Below, piece after piece: positions 53,471 through 61,364 of a stretch of DNA of 64,000 bases. Origin of the DNA: Clostridium nigeriense (GTDB lineage: Bacteria; Bacillota; Clostridia; Clostridiales; Clostridiaceae); NCBI RefSeq assembly GCF_900086595.1, contig NZ_LT575472.1, forward strand, positions 2,936,743-3,000,742, written 5' to 3'. Position 1 is the first letter of the stretch, and every line of letters begins with the position of its first letter. Under the pieces are notes generated by a model. It was not told the DNA's origin. It made no database searches and saw only the letters and a list, made by a program, of their open reading frames with translations. Position numbers and translations under genes: made by a program.

Positions 53471-53877
53471 GCGAGATAAGCCGTAAGCGGAGTTCTGTAT
53501 TAAGCAATCATCTATCTAGGCTTATTGTTGCCAATAAGCTCAAGCGGTACACCCGGAAACGGGGCGGGCAACCCCAAAATGTTTCCCTATTCGACCTTGC
53601 TCCAGGTGGGGTTTACATAGCCATCATGTCACCATGATGCTGGTGAGCTCTTACCTCGCCTTTCCACCCTTACCTAAGCAATATATTTTAATAAATTAAA
53701 ATATATAATTACACATCTAAATCATACCTTTAGAATGTCTTTTAACTTAGGCGGTATCTCTCTGTTGCACTTTCCTTCAAGTCGCCTTGACTGGACGTTA
53801 TCCAGCACCCTGCCCTATGGAGCTCCGACTTTCCTCTCCTAGATCTAAGTCTAGCAGCGATTGCATGTCTTACTCGC
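53471..53877 (-). ncRNA. rnpB: RNase P RNA (class A)
   Basis: Catalytic RNA that trims the 5' leader of tRNAs. Landmarks on the minus strand: GAGGAAAGTCGGAGCTCC, ATAGGGCAGGGTGCTGG, AGTGCAACAGAGAGATACCGCC, GGTAAGGGTGGAAAGG, GAGCAAGGTCGAATAGGG and CCTAGATAGATGATTGC. P1 pairs GCGAGTAAG at the 5' end with CTTATCTCGC at the 3' end. The last 30 bases are supplied by the element's attachment repeat. Confidence 0.95.
53472..53501. repeat. Attachment site copy (attR) within rnpB 3' end
   Basis: Identical to 46454-46483. It completes the 3' strand of rnpB helix P1, so the gene stays whole after integration. Confidence 0.9.
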
Positions 53878-53884
53878 AAAAATT

Positions 53885-53913
53885 ATATTATCATAACTTT
53901 ATAAATAATACAA
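53885..53913 (-). promoter_or_regulatory. rnpB promoter
   Basis: Minus strand TTGTAT (53908-53913), 17 bp, TAATAT (53885-53890); the RNA begins seven to eight bases on. Confidence 0.7.
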
Positions 53914-53930
53914 ATGAAATTTTTTACATT

Positions 53931-54182
53931 TTAAACAAATTGAAGTATTAAAATTAGCATAAGCAATATAACCCAAGAATAAAATCCTATGCCAGAAAGT
54001 AAAAGAGTAAGTATTATAAGAACAAAAATTACTAATCTTGCAGCAGGATTAAGACAATTTCTAAAAAATATTGGTCCTCCTGAACTAATATTTTTTCCTA
54101 TTCCATCAAATATATCCTTAACTCCTTCTTGAAATACCTTTGCCCACGAGCCTTTCTTTTTTTTATAATAAGACTTTCCCAT
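53931..54182 (-). CDS. Small hypothetical membrane protein
   Basis: 83 residues. A basic start (MGKSYYKKKKGSWAKVF) and an amphipathic part, then two close hydrophobic segments (LVIFVLIILTLLLSGIGFY, WVILLMLILILQFV). AGGAGAG precedes the ATG. Unknown family. Ends just upstream of the rnpB promoter. Confidence 0.65.
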   Translation of the reverse strand: MGKSYYKKKKGSWAKVFQEGVKDIFDGIGKNISSGGPIFFRNCLNPAARLVIFVLIILTLLLSGIGFYSWVILLMLILILQFV

Positions 54183-54239
54183 ACAATCTCTCCTAAATTG
54201 CTATCTTATTACTATTTTATGCACAAAGGTATAAAAATG

Positions 54240-54412
54240 CTTACATTTTGTAATTAAAAATTAAAAATTTAAAATGTAGAATTAAGGAAAAATTCTCCGG
54301 ATTTTAAACAAATGGTGCTTCGCACAAATACATTTCAAGTTTTGCCACGCAAAACAATCTTAATTTTATATTCTTCATTCTACATTATACATTCAAAGAT
54401 TGCTTTGCAATC
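54240..54412. repeat. AT-rich intergenic repeat with nested hairpins
   Basis: Outer AATGTAGAATTAAG faces CTTAATTTTATATTCTTC and ATTCTACATT; inside are GTGC ttc GCAC and TTTTG ccacg CAAAA hairpins, and AAGATTGC ttt GCAATCTT at the end. Resembles the sequence at 36478-36575 and, less closely, 29225-29336 and 61275-61330. Confidence 0.5.
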
Positions 54413-55204
54413 TTAAGCAAAAGTGTATGGGTCTTTACTATATTCTGAAACTATTATTTCTGTATCTTGAAGTTTATCTTTAAGCTTATTAATAACTTCT
54501 AAAAATACTATCCATTCAGATAAAAAATGTCCTGTATCAATTATTGATACTCCCATTTCTTTATAATCACTTGCAAAGTGATAAGTTGTATCTCCTGTTA
54601 TTATGCAATCAGCTCCTTTTCTATATGCTATATCAAAAAAGTCACTTCCACTGCCATTAATAACAGCAATATTTTTAACTTCATCAGAAGCTTTTACTAC
54701 TTTTAAGCTATCTATATTAAGCTTCTCTTTCACTTCATTTACTAAAGTTTCTAATTTAATCCCTTTATCTAATCTAATAACTCTTCCTATACCTTCATTA
54801 GAATTTCTAGCATTTTTACTTACTTCCATAAGTTCTTTTGAATCATACCCTAAAATATTTACTATTGTTTCATTTAATCCACCACTAGCTGAATCTAAGT
54901 TAGTATGGCTAGAATAAAGATTTATATCATTTTTTATAAGTTCTATTACTTTTTTACCAACTAATGTATCTGTTGTTATACTTTTAGGTTTTATAAAAAG
55001 CAATGGATGATGAGTAATTATTAAATTAGCACCTTTTTCTTTTGCTTCTTCAATTACTTCTAAGGTGCAATCTAAAGATAGTAAAATTTTCTTTACTTCT
55101 TTATCTTTATCTCCAACCATTAACCCAACATTGTCAAAGTCCTCTTTTAAATTTAATGGAGCAAAGTCCTCCATTATTTTAATAATATCTTTAACTTTTT
55201 TCAT
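54413..55204 (-). CDS. Nif3-like dinuclear metal-centre protein
   Basis: 263 residues of the Nif3/YqfO family. ITHHPLLF and SSHTNLDSASGGLNETI give the first metal ligands; GDTTYHFASDYKEMGVSIIDTGHFLSEW the later ones. It lacks the extra middle domain of longer YqfO. Next to trmK, a pair seen in most Firmicutes; cellular role unsettled. Confidence 0.9.
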   Translation of the reverse strand: MKKVKDIIKIMEDFAPLNLKEDFDNVGLMVGDKDKEVKKILLSLDCTLEVIEEAKEKGANLIITHHPLLFIKPKSITTDTLVGKKVIELIKNDINLYSSHTNLDSASGGLNETIVNILGYDSKELMEVSKNARNSNEGIGRVIRLDKGIKLETLVNEVKEKLNIDSLKVVKASDEVKNIAVINGSGSDFFDIAYRKGADCIITGDTTYHFASDYKEMGVSIIDTGHFLSEWIVFLEVINKLKDKLQDTEIIVSEYSKDPYTFA

Positions 55205-55216
55205 AACTATACTTCC

Positions 55217-55909
55217 CTATAAAAAATTAATCATATTTGAAATTACATTTATTTTCTCTTCAATTGCTAATCTTCTTTCTTTAGCATTTACTGTACTTTC
55301 TGTTATAAAACTAAGTATTCTTTTATAATTTTCTACTTTTGAATTTAAGAATTCCTTCATTAAAGGGTGCTTTTGCATTAACAATTTAGGACTAACCTCG
55401 TAATAAATAGAATCTAGCTTTATTGATTCTCCAGCCTTTTTTCTTACCTTAAATAATTCATAATATATGCCTTCTTCTTCACAAAGGTCTTCACATATTA
55501 TTTCATAATCATTATTATAAAGATATTCTCTTAAAACCTCTGGATTTTGTGCAGGTACGAGTACTAAATATCCTATTGAGCTTACCTTTTCTAAATCTTC
55601 TTCTAATATATTTCTTATTAAATTTCCTCCCATACCAGCAATAATTGCAACTTCAACTTCATCTTTTTCTAAAGGCTTAAAACCACTTCCTAATCTGAAC
55701 TCTAATTCTTCTCCAGCCCCTTCTAAAATAGCATTAAGCTTTGCCTTATCTAAAGGATCCTTATTTATATCAATTGCTATAGCTTTACTACATAGTCCAT
55801 TTTGAACTGCATACAAAGGAATATATCCATGATCTGTTCCTATATCAGCTAAAACTGATGTATTATCAATATTGTCAATTATAAAATTTAATCTTTTGCT
55901 TAGTTCCAT
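55217..55909 (-). CDS. trmK: tRNA (adenine22-N1)-methyltransferase
   Basis: 230 residues, SAM-dependent. SVLADIGTDHGYIPLYAVQNG is motif I, AIDINKDPLDKA motif II, and AIIAGMGGNLIRNIL motif IV; LVLVPAQNPEVLREYL follows. It modifies A22 in tRNA. It sits between rpoD and the Nif3-like gene, the usual order. Confidence 0.92.
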   Translation of the reverse strand: MELSKRLNFIIDNIDNTSVLADIGTDHGYIPLYAVQNGLCSKAIAIDINKDPLDKAKLNAILEGAGEELEFRLGSGFKPLEKDEVEVAIIAGMGGNLIRNILEEDLEKVSSIGYLVLVPAQNPEVLREYLYNNDYEIICEDLCEEEGIYYELFKVRKKAGESIKLDSIYYEVSPKLLMQKHPLMKEFLNSKVENYKRILSFITESTVNAKERRLAIEEKINVISNMINFL

Positions 55910-55952
55910 AAATTTCTTCTCCTTGCTAAATTAAAATTAGCACCAGTAGGTG

Positions 55953-57059
55953 CTAATCTAAATAATCCTTTAATTTTTTACTTCTTGAAGGGTGTCTTAA
56001 CTTTCTAAGTGCCTTTGCTTCAATTTGTCTTATTCTTTCTCTTGTTACATTAAACTCTTTTCCTACTTCTTCAAGAGTTCTTGCTCTACCATCATCTAAT
56101 CCAAATCTTAATCTTAACACTTTTTCTTCCCTTGGAGTTAAAGTATCTAAAACATTTATTAATTGTTCCTTAAGCATTGTAAATGCAGCAGCTTCTGCTG
56201 GAGCTAGAGCATCATCATCTGGTATAAAATCTCCTAAATGTGAATCTTCTTCTTCACCTATAGGTGTTTCTAATGACACTGGTTCTTGAGCAATTTTTTG
56301 GATTTCTCTAACCTTATCTACTGGTAAGTCCATTACCTTTGAAATTTCTTCTGGAAATGGATCTCTACCTAGCTCTTGTAATAATTGTCTTTGAACTCTT
56401 ATTAATTTATTTATAGTTTCAACCATATGAACTGGTATTCTTATAGTTCTTGCTTGGTCAGCAATAGCTCTTGTAATCGCCTGTCTTATCCACCATGTAG
56501 CATAAGTTGAGAACTTAAAGCCTTTTCTATAATCAAATTTTTCAACTGCCTTAATAAGTCCTAAGTTTCCTTCTTGAATAAGGTCTAGGAATAACATACC
56601 TCTACCAACGTATCTTTTAGCAATACTTACAACAAGTCTTAAATTTGCTTCAGCTAATTTCTTTTTAGCTTTTTGGTCACCTTGTTCTATTCTATTTGCT
56701 AACTCTATTTCTTCTTCTGATGATAATAGAGGAACTTTTCCTATTTCTTTTAAGTACATTCTAACTGGGTCATCAATAGCAATACCTTCTGGAATAGTTA
56801 AATCTAATTCTTCTTCTACTTCTTCTTCACCACTTGGTTCACCTATAACTTCTATTCCCATAGACTCTAACACTTCGTAAATTTTTTCTATTTGTTCTGG
56901 ACTTAAGTCAATATGTTCAACTTCATCCATTATATCCTTATATGTTAAAGTACCATTTTTCTTTCCTTTATCAAGCAGACTTTTAACAATATTCATTTTA
57001 CTACTTCTATCATCATTTTCCTTTTTAACCTGCTTAGCTTTTGTTTTTTCATCTAACAT
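55953..57059 (-). CDS. rpoD: Primary RNA polymerase sigma factor (SigA/RpoD)
   Basis: 368 residues from ATG 57059 (GGAAGGAGG upstream; a longer frame to 57092 is not needed). Region 1.1-like start, [16 protein letters not shown] (1.2), [30 protein letters not shown] and [22 protein letters not shown] (2.1-2.4), then the 4.2 helix-turn-helix [27 protein letters not shown]. Housekeeping sigma. It follows dnaG by 45 bases in the macromolecular-synthesis operon. Confidence 0.97.
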   Translation of the reverse strand: MLDEKTKAKQVKKENDDRSSKMNIVKSLLDKGKKNGTLTYKDIMDEVEHIDLSPEQIEKIYEVLESMGIEVIGEPSGEEEVEEELDLTIPEGIAIDDPVRMYLKEIGKVPLLSSEEEIELANRIEQGDQKAKKKLAEANLRLVVSIAKRYVGRGMLFLDLIQEGNLGLIKAVEKFDYRKGFKFSTYATWWIRQAITRAIADQARTIRIPVHMVETINKLIRVQRQLLQELGRDPFPEEISKVMDLPVDKVREIQKIAQEPVSLETPIGEEEDSHLGDFIPDDDALAPAEAAAFTMLKEQLINVLDTLTPREEKVLRLRFGLDDGRARTLEEVGKEFNVTRERIRQIEAKALRKLRHPSRSKKLKDYLD

Positions 57060-57104
57060 ATTTTTACCTCCTTCCGTTATTGCCAACTGCACTTACACCT
57101 CTCT

Positions 57105-58862
57105 TTAGCTACCCATCAATTTCTTTAATTCAATTGCAATTTGTATAGATTCTTCAATCTTACCTTGTGCTTCCAACATCTTTTGTTTTTGCTTTAAATC
57201 TTTGAGCTTTTTATTTAACTTGTAATTATCTATTTGCTTTATTAAATCTTGAATTAATCTCTTATTATCTTTTCCTATTAAGACTTGTTGATCTTTTATT
57301 TTTACAACTTCCTCAATAGTTTTTAAATCGGTACACTTTGCTTCTAAAAAGGTGCCTATATTATTTATATTTCCCTTTTTAGCTTCTTTAATGATAGAAA
57401 ATATCTCTTTATGTTCTGGAAGAATTAACTCATCTTGGCTTATTAAATTAGAAATATAATCAAAATATTCTTCTTCTAAACATAATTTTAATAAAGATCT
57501 TTCTGCTTTAACAAAAGCAGGCTCTTTATATAATTTTGTTCCATTTTCTTCCTTTTTATTCATATTTTCTTGATTTTGTATATTTTTTGTCATTTCTCTT
57601 GATAATAAATCATATAGCGCTTGTTCTCTTATACCTGTGTTTTCAGATATTTTTTTTATATAAATATCTTTTTCAATAGGATTTACCTTTGCCAGAATTT
57701 CAGTAACCTTTTTTCCATACTTTATTAAATCATTACTATCTTTAAAATTTATATTTTCTCCTGCTTTTTTAATCCTATATTCAACTAAACCTTCTGCTTG
57801 ATTTATTAATTTTATAAATGCATCTTTCCCATTGACTCTTACATACTCATCAGGATCTTTTCCTTGTGGAATACTTAAGACTCTTACATCAAACCCTGCA
57901 TCCTTTAATATTTCTAATCCTCTCATAGTAGCTGTTTGACCTGCTACATCTGCATCATAAGATATTATTACTTTATCAGCATATCTTTTTAAAAGCCTCG
58001 CTTGATTTACAGTTAAGGCAGTACCTAAAGATGCTACTACATTTGTAATCCCATATTGATGCAAAGTAATTAAATCCATATATCCTTCAACCATAATGAA
58101 GTATCTTTCCTTCATATTACTTTTTATTGCAAAGTTTAAACCATATAAATTAGTTCCCTTTTGGAATACTAGTGTTTCAGGAGAGTTTAAGTACTTTGGT
58201 TTAGAATCATCTAAAACTCTACCACCAAAACCTATTACCTTACCCCTATAATCAAAAACTGGAAACATTACTCTATTTCTAAATCTATCATACTTATTCC
58301 CTGTTTTTTCTGAGGTTAAAACTAATCCTGCCTCTAATAACAAGTTATCACTAAAGCCTAATTTTCTAAGATGAAACAATAAACTGTTCCAACTATCCTT
58401 TGCATATCCTAAACCAAACCTATTTATAGTTTCCTGTCTTATTCCTCTATTTAAAAAATAGTCTATGGCTGTCTTGTTAGCTCTTAAATTTGAGTAAAAA
58501 AACCTACCTGCTTCTACATTTACTTTATAAAGCAATTCCTTCTTTTTCGTAGTTGGATTTACTCTTTTTTCATCTTCTAAAATAATGTTAGCTCGATCCG
58601 CCAAATACTTAACAGCATCTATAAAGGTCATGTTTTTGTTTTTCATAACAAAAGTAATTACATTTCCTGATTCTCCACAACCAAAACATTTATATATTTG
58701 TTTTTCTTGAGAAACTGAAAATGAAGGAGATTTTTCATTATGAAATGGACATAATCCTGAAAAGCTTCTTCCAGACTTTTTAAGTCTAACTGACTCAGAT
58801 ATTATATCTACTATGTCATTTTCTTCTTTAATTTTTTCTAGAATCTCTTCAGAAATCTGCAA
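57105..58862 (-). CDS. dnaG: DNA primase
   Basis: 585 residues from TTG 58862, after AGGAGGTGA. The zinc ribbon is CPFHNEKSPSF ... YKCFGCG, the TOPRIM motifs are MVEGYMDLITLHQ and SYDADVAGQTA, and RFRNRVMFPV is typical. A C-terminal helicase-interaction domain follows. Makes RNA primers at the fork. Downstream of dgt, upstream of rpoD. Confidence 0.96.
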   Translation of the reverse strand: MQISEEILEKIKEENDIVDIISESVRLKKSGRSFSGLCPFHNEKSPSFSVSQEKQIYKCFGCGESGNVITFVMKNKNMTFIDAVKYLADRANIILEDEKRVNPTTKKKELLYKVNVEAGRFFYSNLRANKTAIDYFLNRGIRQETINRFGLGYAKDSWNSLLFHLRKLGFSDNLLLEAGLVLTSEKTGNKYDRFRNRVMFPVFDYRGKVIGFGGRVLDDSKPKYLNSPETLVFQKGTNLYGLNFAIKSNMKERYFIMVEGYMDLITLHQYGITNVVASLGTALTVNQARLLKRYADKVIISYDADVAGQTATMRGLEILKDAGFDVRVLSIPQGKDPDEYVRVNGKDAFIKLINQAEGLVEYRIKKAGENINFKDSNDLIKYGKKVTEILAKVNPIEKDIYIKKISENTGIREQALYDLLSREMTKNIQNQENMNKKEENGTKLYKEPAFVKAERSLLKLCLEEEYFDYISNLISQDELILPEHKEIFSIIKEAKKGNINNIGTFLEAKCTDLKTIEEVVKIKDQQVLIGKDNKRLIQDLIKQIDNYKLNKKLKDLKQKQKMLEAQGKIEESIQIAIELKKLMGS

Positions 58863-59037
58863 GGAGATTCACCTCCTTACTAAAAATTTTCGTCAACTTA
58901 TATTGATTTCGACATTTTTTATAAAAATCCTTCTTTAAATAAAAAATTTTATAATCTTTTATTAAAGCTTCTTTATTTATATTCTTTATCAAATTAAAAA
59001 ATCCTTCATCATTTTATATTTTATTTTATCCAAAAAT

Positions 59038-60069
59038 CTAATATATTACCATCTTCGGAACAAATAAGGAATTAAACATATTTAAGCAATAATCATCGCT
59101 CATTCCTGATATATAGTCCGCTACAGCTCTTTTTAGTCCTTCTTCCTTAGCTACTTCTTTATATATTCCAGGAAGCTCATTTTCATGAGTATAATAATAA
59201 TTTATTAAATTCTCTAAGACAAATTTTGCCTTATTTCTCTCTACCTTTAAAATATCTCCTAGATATACATTTTTAAACATAAATCTTCTAAGTTCCGTCA
59301 TAGCCTCCCAAACTTCATCACTAAAAGCTATATCAAATTCATTATTATTTAAAGCTTCTGTAGTATTGATGATCACATCCTTAACTAAAGTATCTATTCT
59401 TTCAGAATGGGTTTTTCCTAGCACCTTTATTATTTCTTTTGGTAATATGTCTTCACTTAAAAGCCCAGCTCTTATAGAGTCATCTATATCATGATTTAAA
59501 TAAGCGATTTTATCGCTAACTTTCACTACTCTACCTTCTAAGGTTTTTGCTTTATTATTACTATTTTTACTTAGACCACTGTGATTTAAAATTCCATCTA
59601 TAACTTCTTCAGATAAATTTAATCCTCTACCATTTCTTTCAAGCTTTTCAACTACTCTAACGCTTTGCTCATTATGTCTAAATCCTTCTTCAAGGAATGA
59701 ACTTAATACTTCTTCACCATTATGTGCAAAGGCTGCGTGACCTAAATCATGACCTAAGGCTATTGCTTCAATTAATTGTTCGTTTAATCCAATTCCTAAT
59801 CCAATGGTTCTTGCAATTTGAGATACTTCTAATGTATGAGTTAATCTTGTTCTATAATGATCTCCAAAAGTTTTTATATAAACTTGAGTTTTATGCTTTA
59901 GCCTTCTAAAGGATTTGCAATGAATTATTCTATCCCTATCCACCATAAAACAAGTTCTCATAGAATCATTTTCTTCTTTACGCTTTCTTCCTAAGGTTTC
60001 GCTACTAAATGTTGCTTGTTTAATTAATGTCAACCTTTCAAAACCTTCCATTTTTTCTCTTACATTCAT
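59038..60069 (-). CDS. dgt: dGTPase / HD-domain nucleoside triphosphohydrolase
   Basis: 343 residues from ATG 60069 (AGAGGTG six bases upstream; ATG 60078 overlaps it). [30 protein letters not shown] (His) and [19 protein letters not shown] (HD motif) are typical. ILNHSGLS and [17 protein letters not shown] close the metal site. It removes triphosphate from dGTP. Heads the dnaG-rpoD cluster. Confidence 0.9.
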   Translation of the reverse strand: MNVREKMEGFERLTLIKQATFSSETLGRKRKEENDSMRTCFMVDRDRIIHCKSFRRLKHKTQVYIKTFGDHYRTRLTHTLEVSQIARTIGLGIGLNEQLIEAIALGHDLGHAAFAHNGEEVLSSFLEEGFRHNEQSVRVVEKLERNGRGLNLSEEVIDGILNHSGLSKNSNNKAKTLEGRVVKVSDKIAYLNHDIDDSIRAGLLSEDILPKEIIKVLGKTHSERIDTLVKDVIINTTEALNNNEFDIAFSDEVWEAMTELRRFMFKNVYLGDILKVERNKAKFVLENLINYYYTHENELPGIYKEVAKEEGLKRAVADYISGMSDDYCLNMFNSLFVPKMVIY

Positions 60070-60213
60070 ATATCTCACCTCTTTATAACATATTCTATAT
60101 TTTTCTCTATTTTCCTCTATTTAAACATATTTTATAATTATATATTTAATACCTAGTATATTTTCTTTTTTTTACTAATATCTTAATAATAAGTAATTAT
60201 AAAGGAGAGAATA

Positions 60214-61275
60214 ATGGAAAACTTATTGTCTAATTTAAAAGATGAACTTCTTCCTATAGATGAAATTAAAACAGAAATTCTACCATATTATAATTTAGAA
60301 AAAGCTTCTATAGTTAATATAAAATTTAAGGATACTGAAAAACAAAGAGCTGTATATAGAATAGACCTTTATGATAAAAGTTTTTGTTTAAAAAAAGTCT
60401 ATTATAATGAAGAAAACCTTTTATATGTCTATTCTGCAATGGAATGGTGTTTTATTAATGGAATAGATGTACCAAAGCTCTTACCAACTATAACTGGTAG
60501 TAGATATGTTATATATAAAAATATGTTATTTATTTTAACTCCTTGGCTTGATGGAGAAAAATGTGACTTTGATAATTTAAATCATGTCTTATTATCTTCT
60601 AGAACTCTTGGAAGATTACATAAAACCTCTAAAAATTTTAAACCAATACAAGGAAGTTGCCAAAGAGAAGGCTTTGAAGATTATAGTGAATCTATATCCA
60701 AACATTTTAATCAACTGCTAATAAGTATAAATAATGCTCACAAGTATAACGATAGGTTTTCAAGGCTGTTTTTAAATAACATAGATGAAAATTTAGAACT
60801 TGCCAAAATTTCTTTTGAGGTTTCTTCCTCCATAGATAATAATGACTTATCACGCTCTCTTTGTCATGGTGATTATGTGAATAAAAATATATTAATTCAT
60901 GATAACAAAGTATCATTAATAGATTTTGATAAATGTAAAATGGATTATTGTTCAAGAGATATTTCTTACTTTCTAAGAAGACTTTTGAAGAGAGAAAATA
61001 CTAATTGGCAAATTAATTTAACTTTAAATATATTAGATGCTTATAAAGAAGAAAATAATCTAACTGATTCAGATTTAAAATATATTTTAGCTTATATAGC
61101 ATTTCCCCAAAAATTTTGGAAGCTATCTAGAGACTATTATAAGAATATAAGGAGATGTAATAAAAATTCTTTTATTTCCCTTATGGAAAAAGGTCTTAAT
61201 AAAAGTAAAAATCAATTAGAATTTACTTATGAACTTATTAATACCTTTAGAAGACACTACAATATAAAAATTTAG
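60214..61275 (+). CDS. CotS-family spore coat kinase-like protein
   Basis: 353 residues with the aminoglycoside-phosphotransferase (APH) fold. The catalytic loop is SLCHGDYVNKNILIHDNKVSLIDFDKC (HGDYxxxN ... DFD). CotS-like layout includes NLEKASIVNIKFKDTEKQRAVYRID and IAFPQKFWKLSRDYY. GGAGAG precedes ATG. Coat role is by family; the kinase substrate is unknown. Confidence 0.85.
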   Translation: MENLLSNLKDELLPIDEIKTEILPYYNLEKASIVNIKFKDTEKQRAVYRIDLYDKSFCLKKVYYNEENLLYVYSAMEWCFINGIDVPKLLPTITGSRYVIYKNMLFILTPWLDGEKCDFDNLNHVLLSSRTLGRLHKTSKNFKPIQGSCQREGFEDYSESISKHFNQLLISINNAHKYNDRFSRLFLNNIDENLELAKISFEVSSSIDNNDLSRSLCHGDYVNKNILIHDNKVSLIDFDKCKMDYCSRDISYFLRRLLKRENTNWQINLTLNILDAYKEENNLTDSDLKYILAYIAFPQKFWKLSRDYYKNIRRCNKNSFISLMEKGLNKSKNQLEFTYELINTFRRHYNIKI

Positions 61276-61331
61276 AATATAGAACAAATTACATCAATAA
61301 TTTTACATTTTTCATTCTTAATTTTACATTA

Positions 61332-61360
61332 AAATAAGGCTGCTTTTGGCAGCCTTATTT
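61332..61360. terminator. Bidirectional terminator between cotS-like and ppdK
   Basis: AAATAAGGCTGC / GCAGCCTTATTT with a 5-nt loop, T-rich on both strands. Confidence 0.85.
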
Positions 61361-61364
61361 GTTG

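Larger units (their letters stand above)
46454..53501. mobile_element. 7-kb integrative element in rnpB (candidate phage satellite or IME)
   Basis: Bounded by the 30-bp direct repeat. The tyrosine integrase gene lies next to the rnpB-side junction and points away from it. Genes in order: low-complexity ORF, serine resolvase, XRE regulator, TerS-like, coiled-coil (rightward); Rep-like, zinc-ribbon and integrase (leftward), with a rightward ncRNA between the last two. It is visibly less AT-rich than the flanks and has its own terminators. No relaxase, secretion, capsid or tail gene. Insertion regenerates the rnpB 3' end. Confidence 0.9.
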
